Notes under the pieces: model-generated
What the model was told of the DNA's origin: nothing
Seen by the model: the letters and a program-made list of their open reading frames with translations, nothing else
Database searches by the model: none
Assembly: GCA_946187025.1 (NCBI GenBank)
Contig: CAMHPM010000078.1
Span: forward strand, 1-7,053
From: an uncultured Prevotellaceae bacterium
Lineage (GTDB): Bacteria; Bacteroidota; Bacteroidia; Bacteroidales; Bacteroidaceae
Length of the DNA: 7,053 nucleotides
Direction of reading: 5' to 3'
In this document: positions 5,323-7,053 of the stretch, piece by piece
Numbering within the stretch: position 1 is the first letter of the stretch
Layout of the letters: the number at the start of each line of letters is the position of its first letter
Position numbers and translations under genes: made by a program

Positions 5323-6830
5323 CAAACGGCCAGGTACAAATACAGCAACTCACCGAGCGGCAGCTGCAGAAACTAACACCACAGCAATTGCTCAACGCAC
5401 GGCTCATCGAACTTCCTATCGTGGAGCTCGAAGACCGTGTGAAGACTGAGTTGCTCGACAACATTGCACTGGAGGAAGGCCGCGACCACGACGAGACGGG
5501 ACAAGACGACGAGGCCGACATATATGATGACGGCAATAACACCCTGACCGACGAACAAGGCGAAGGCGACGGACAAGCTACACTCTACGACGAAGAAGAC
5601 ATACCTGTATATACTTCAAGCACCACACGCGGCACGGAAGAAGAACGTCCGGTAGGCGACACACGATCGTTTCTCGACTATCTTCACAGCCAGATAAACG
5701 ACTTCGACATAAGCCCCACCGAACGCGACATCATAGAGGTTCTGATAGGCTCGCTCAATGAAAACGGCTTCATCGACCGCAGTATCGACGGCATATCCGA
5801 CGACCTGCTGTTTAAGTTCAACACCGATGCCTCCAGAAGCGAAATAGAAGCAGCTATACAGACACTGCAGAAGTTCGAACCGGCCGGCATCGGAGCACGC
5901 AACCTGCAAGAATGTCTGCTGATACAGATAAGGAGGCAACTGGCAGACTCGGAACACCTCACCCCGACTCGACGTGACATATTGCAGCTCGAACAGGACA
6001 TCATAAGCAATCACTTCGATAGTTTCAAACAACAAGACACGGCATCAGTCGCATCCTCGACAGGTGCCGGAGAAGACCAAGTGGCCAAAGCCTTCGAAGC
6101 CATTTCCCGACTGAATCCACGTCCGGGGCTTGCATTGAGCGAATCAGCCGATACAGGATATCAAGCCATCATTCCCGACTTCATCATCGAGACCTCGCCC
6201 GACGGCAACATAAACATCGAACTCAATCATGGGGAAGTGCCGGAACTACGTGTATCGCGCGACTATTCGGAGCAACTGAAACAATATCAGAAAGCAGGCA
6301 CGAAACTCAACCGCGGGCAAATGGAAGCATTCGAATATACCCGCATGAAAGTAGAAGGCGCCAGAATGTTCATCGAGTCGGTGAAGCAACGTCAACGCAC
6401 CCTCATGCAAACCATGCGAGCCATCGTCAGACTGCAACGTGATTTCATACTTACAGGCGATGACAGCCAACTGCACACCATGCGGCTGGCCGACGTCGCA
6501 GAACTGGCACACATCGACATATCGACCGTATCGAGAGTGCGTAAAGACAAATATGCCCTTGTCGATGGCAGGCTATATCCACTCGATATCTTCTTCCTCC
6601 GTTCGCGCACCAATGCAGATGGCGAAACACTGAGCCACCAGGAGGTGAAACAAGCCCTGCGCGAAATCATCGACGCGGAAGACAAGACAAAACCGTATTC
6701 CGACCAGGCAATCGAAGAAGAGCTACGCAAACGCGGCCATAACATCAGCCGAAGGACAGTTGCAAAATACCGCAACGAAATGGGAATTGCAGCAGCACAA
6801 TACAGAATTGCAGCAGCACAACGAAGATAA
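5319..6830 (+). CDS. rpoN: RNA polymerase sigma-54 factor
   Basis: A complete 503-residue sigma-54. It directs core RNA polymerase to -24/-12 promoters opened by AAA+ enhancer-binding proteins. Region I (about 8-54) is Gln/Leu-rich: QLQKLTPQQLLNARLIELP, then VELEDRV and DNIALEE, where the usual Pro of NPALEE is Ile49. Region II (55-112) is a long, very acidic linker. The core-binding region follows, with SLNENGFID (145-153), FEPAGIGARNLQECL (186-200) and LNPRPG (265-270). The helix-turn-helix is at about 390-412 (ADVAELAHIDISTVSRVRKDKY), and the RpoN box is RRTVAKYR (478-485), which reads the -24 element. The start overlaps the peptidase stop (ATGA). The protein ends in a 7-residue tandem repeat, IAAAQYR then IAAAQRR. 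The next gene overlaps the stop by 1 nt. Confidence 0.97.
   Translation: MTNGQVQIQQLTERQLQKLTPQQLLNARLIELPIVELEDRVKTELLDNIALEEGRDHDETGQDDEADIYDDGNNTLTDEQGEGDGQATLYDEEDIPVYTSSTTRGTEEERPVGDTRSFLDYLHSQINDFDISPTERDIIEVLIGSLNENGFIDRSIDGISDDLLFKFNTDASRSEIEAAIQTLQKFEPAGIGARNLQECLLIQIRRQLADSEHLTPTRRDILQLEQDIISNHFDSFKQQDTASVASSTGAGEDQVAKAFEAISRLNPRPGLALSESADTGYQAIIPDFIIETSPDGNINIELNHGEVPELRVSRDYSEQLKQYQKAGTKLNRGQMEAFEYTRMKVEGARMFIESVKQRQRTLMQTMRAIVRLQRDFILTGDDSQLHTMRLADVAELAHIDISTVSRVRKDKYALVDGRLYPLDIFFLRSRTNADGETLSHQEVKQALREIIDAEDKTKPYSDQAIEEELRKRGHNISRRTVAKYRNEMGIAAAQYRIAAAQRR
6784..6825 (+). repeat. Two tandem 21-bp repeats at the end of rpoN
   Basis: A 17-nt block, GAATTGCAGCAGCACAA, occurs at 6784-6800 and again identically at 6805-6821. 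The full period is 21 bp, so the frame is kept and the protein gains one extra 7-residue copy (IAAAQYR / IAAAQRR) directly after the RpoN box. The last four bases of each unit differ. Confidence 0.9.
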
Positions 6831-7053
6831 TGGAATCGAAGTACATAATAAAGTTTGCACACATATATTCGGCTATATTCTCGCCGTTCTATGCTCCGAT
6901 GTGGGCATTCTTGTGGCTTTTCTATTACAGCTACCTACGTCTGTGGCCATGGGATTATAAAGCCTTCATACTCACTGTGGTGCTGATGTTTACCATCGTC
7001 CTGCCACGCATCACCATCGAAGTGTTCCGTCGGCTCAACAAATGGTCACACTG
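6830..7053 (+). CDS. Polytopic membrane protein, 3'-partial, function unknown
   Basis: The ATG at 6830 overlaps the rpoN stop (TAATG), and the frame stays open for 74 complete codons to the window edge. The translation starts MESKYIIKFAHIYSAIFSPF and shows two likely membrane helices, about 15-38 (aromatic-rich, with APMWAFLWLFYYSYL) and 44-64 (KAFILTVVLMFTIVLPRITI), followed by a basic segment VFRRLNKW. It resembles N-termini of Bacteroidetes integral membrane proteins sometimes annotated as PAP2-like, but no phosphatase motif lies in the visible part, so I make no functional call. Coupled translation with rpoN is likely. Confidence 0.75.
   Translation, partial: MESKYIIKFAHIYSAIFSPFYAPMWAFLWLFYYSYLRLWPWDYKAFILTVVLMFTIVLPRITIEVFRRLNKWSH

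Overview
The window looks like a Bacteroidales chromosome, most likely Prevotella or a close relative. Four things point this way: two promoters of the Bacteroidetes sigma-ABfr type (TTG/TTTG, about 20 bp, then TAnnTTTG), mostly no Shine-Dalgarno sequences, secreted proteins whose signal peptides end in A-Q, and the rpoN and polysaccharide-degradation gene types. All genes read on the + strand. The genus is inferred.

Left part (1-3766), carbohydrate degradation. A secreted GH43 glycoside hydrolase is cut at its 5' end by the window edge. It is followed by a 340-base stretch that holds a decayed fragment of an IS4-type transposase and then a clear promoter. That promoter drives a secreted, modular SGNH/GDSL esterase made of an N-terminal beta domain, a catalytic domain, a carbohydrate-binding-like domain and a short C-terminal tail. 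Together the two enzymes suggest hemicellulose trimming: GH43 would remove arabinose or xylose and the esterase would remove acyl groups. No SusC/SusD pair or regulator is visible.

Middle (3767-3938). This intergenic region holds an inverted repeat, four tandem TCAATTA/G heptamers, a TAnnTTTG promoter whose -33 TTG lies in the one variant heptamer, a leader hairpin starting at about the predicted transcript start, and a real Shine-Dalgarno sequence.

Right part (3939-7053), a tightly packed operon. The order is thioredoxin (trxA), a very acidic 105-residue protein of unknown function, a YugP-type membrane zinc metallopeptidase, RNA polymerase sigma-54 (rpoN), and the start of a polytopic membrane protein that runs off the window. 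Junctions are 1 nt apart, 21 nt apart, a 4-nt overlap and a 1-nt overlap, so the genes are probably co-transcribed and partly translationally coupled.

No complete new defence or mobile system was found. The points most worth a second look are the promoter built into the heptamer repeat, the 5' leader hairpin, the uncharacterised acidic protein, the duplicated C-terminus of RpoN and the transposase relic.
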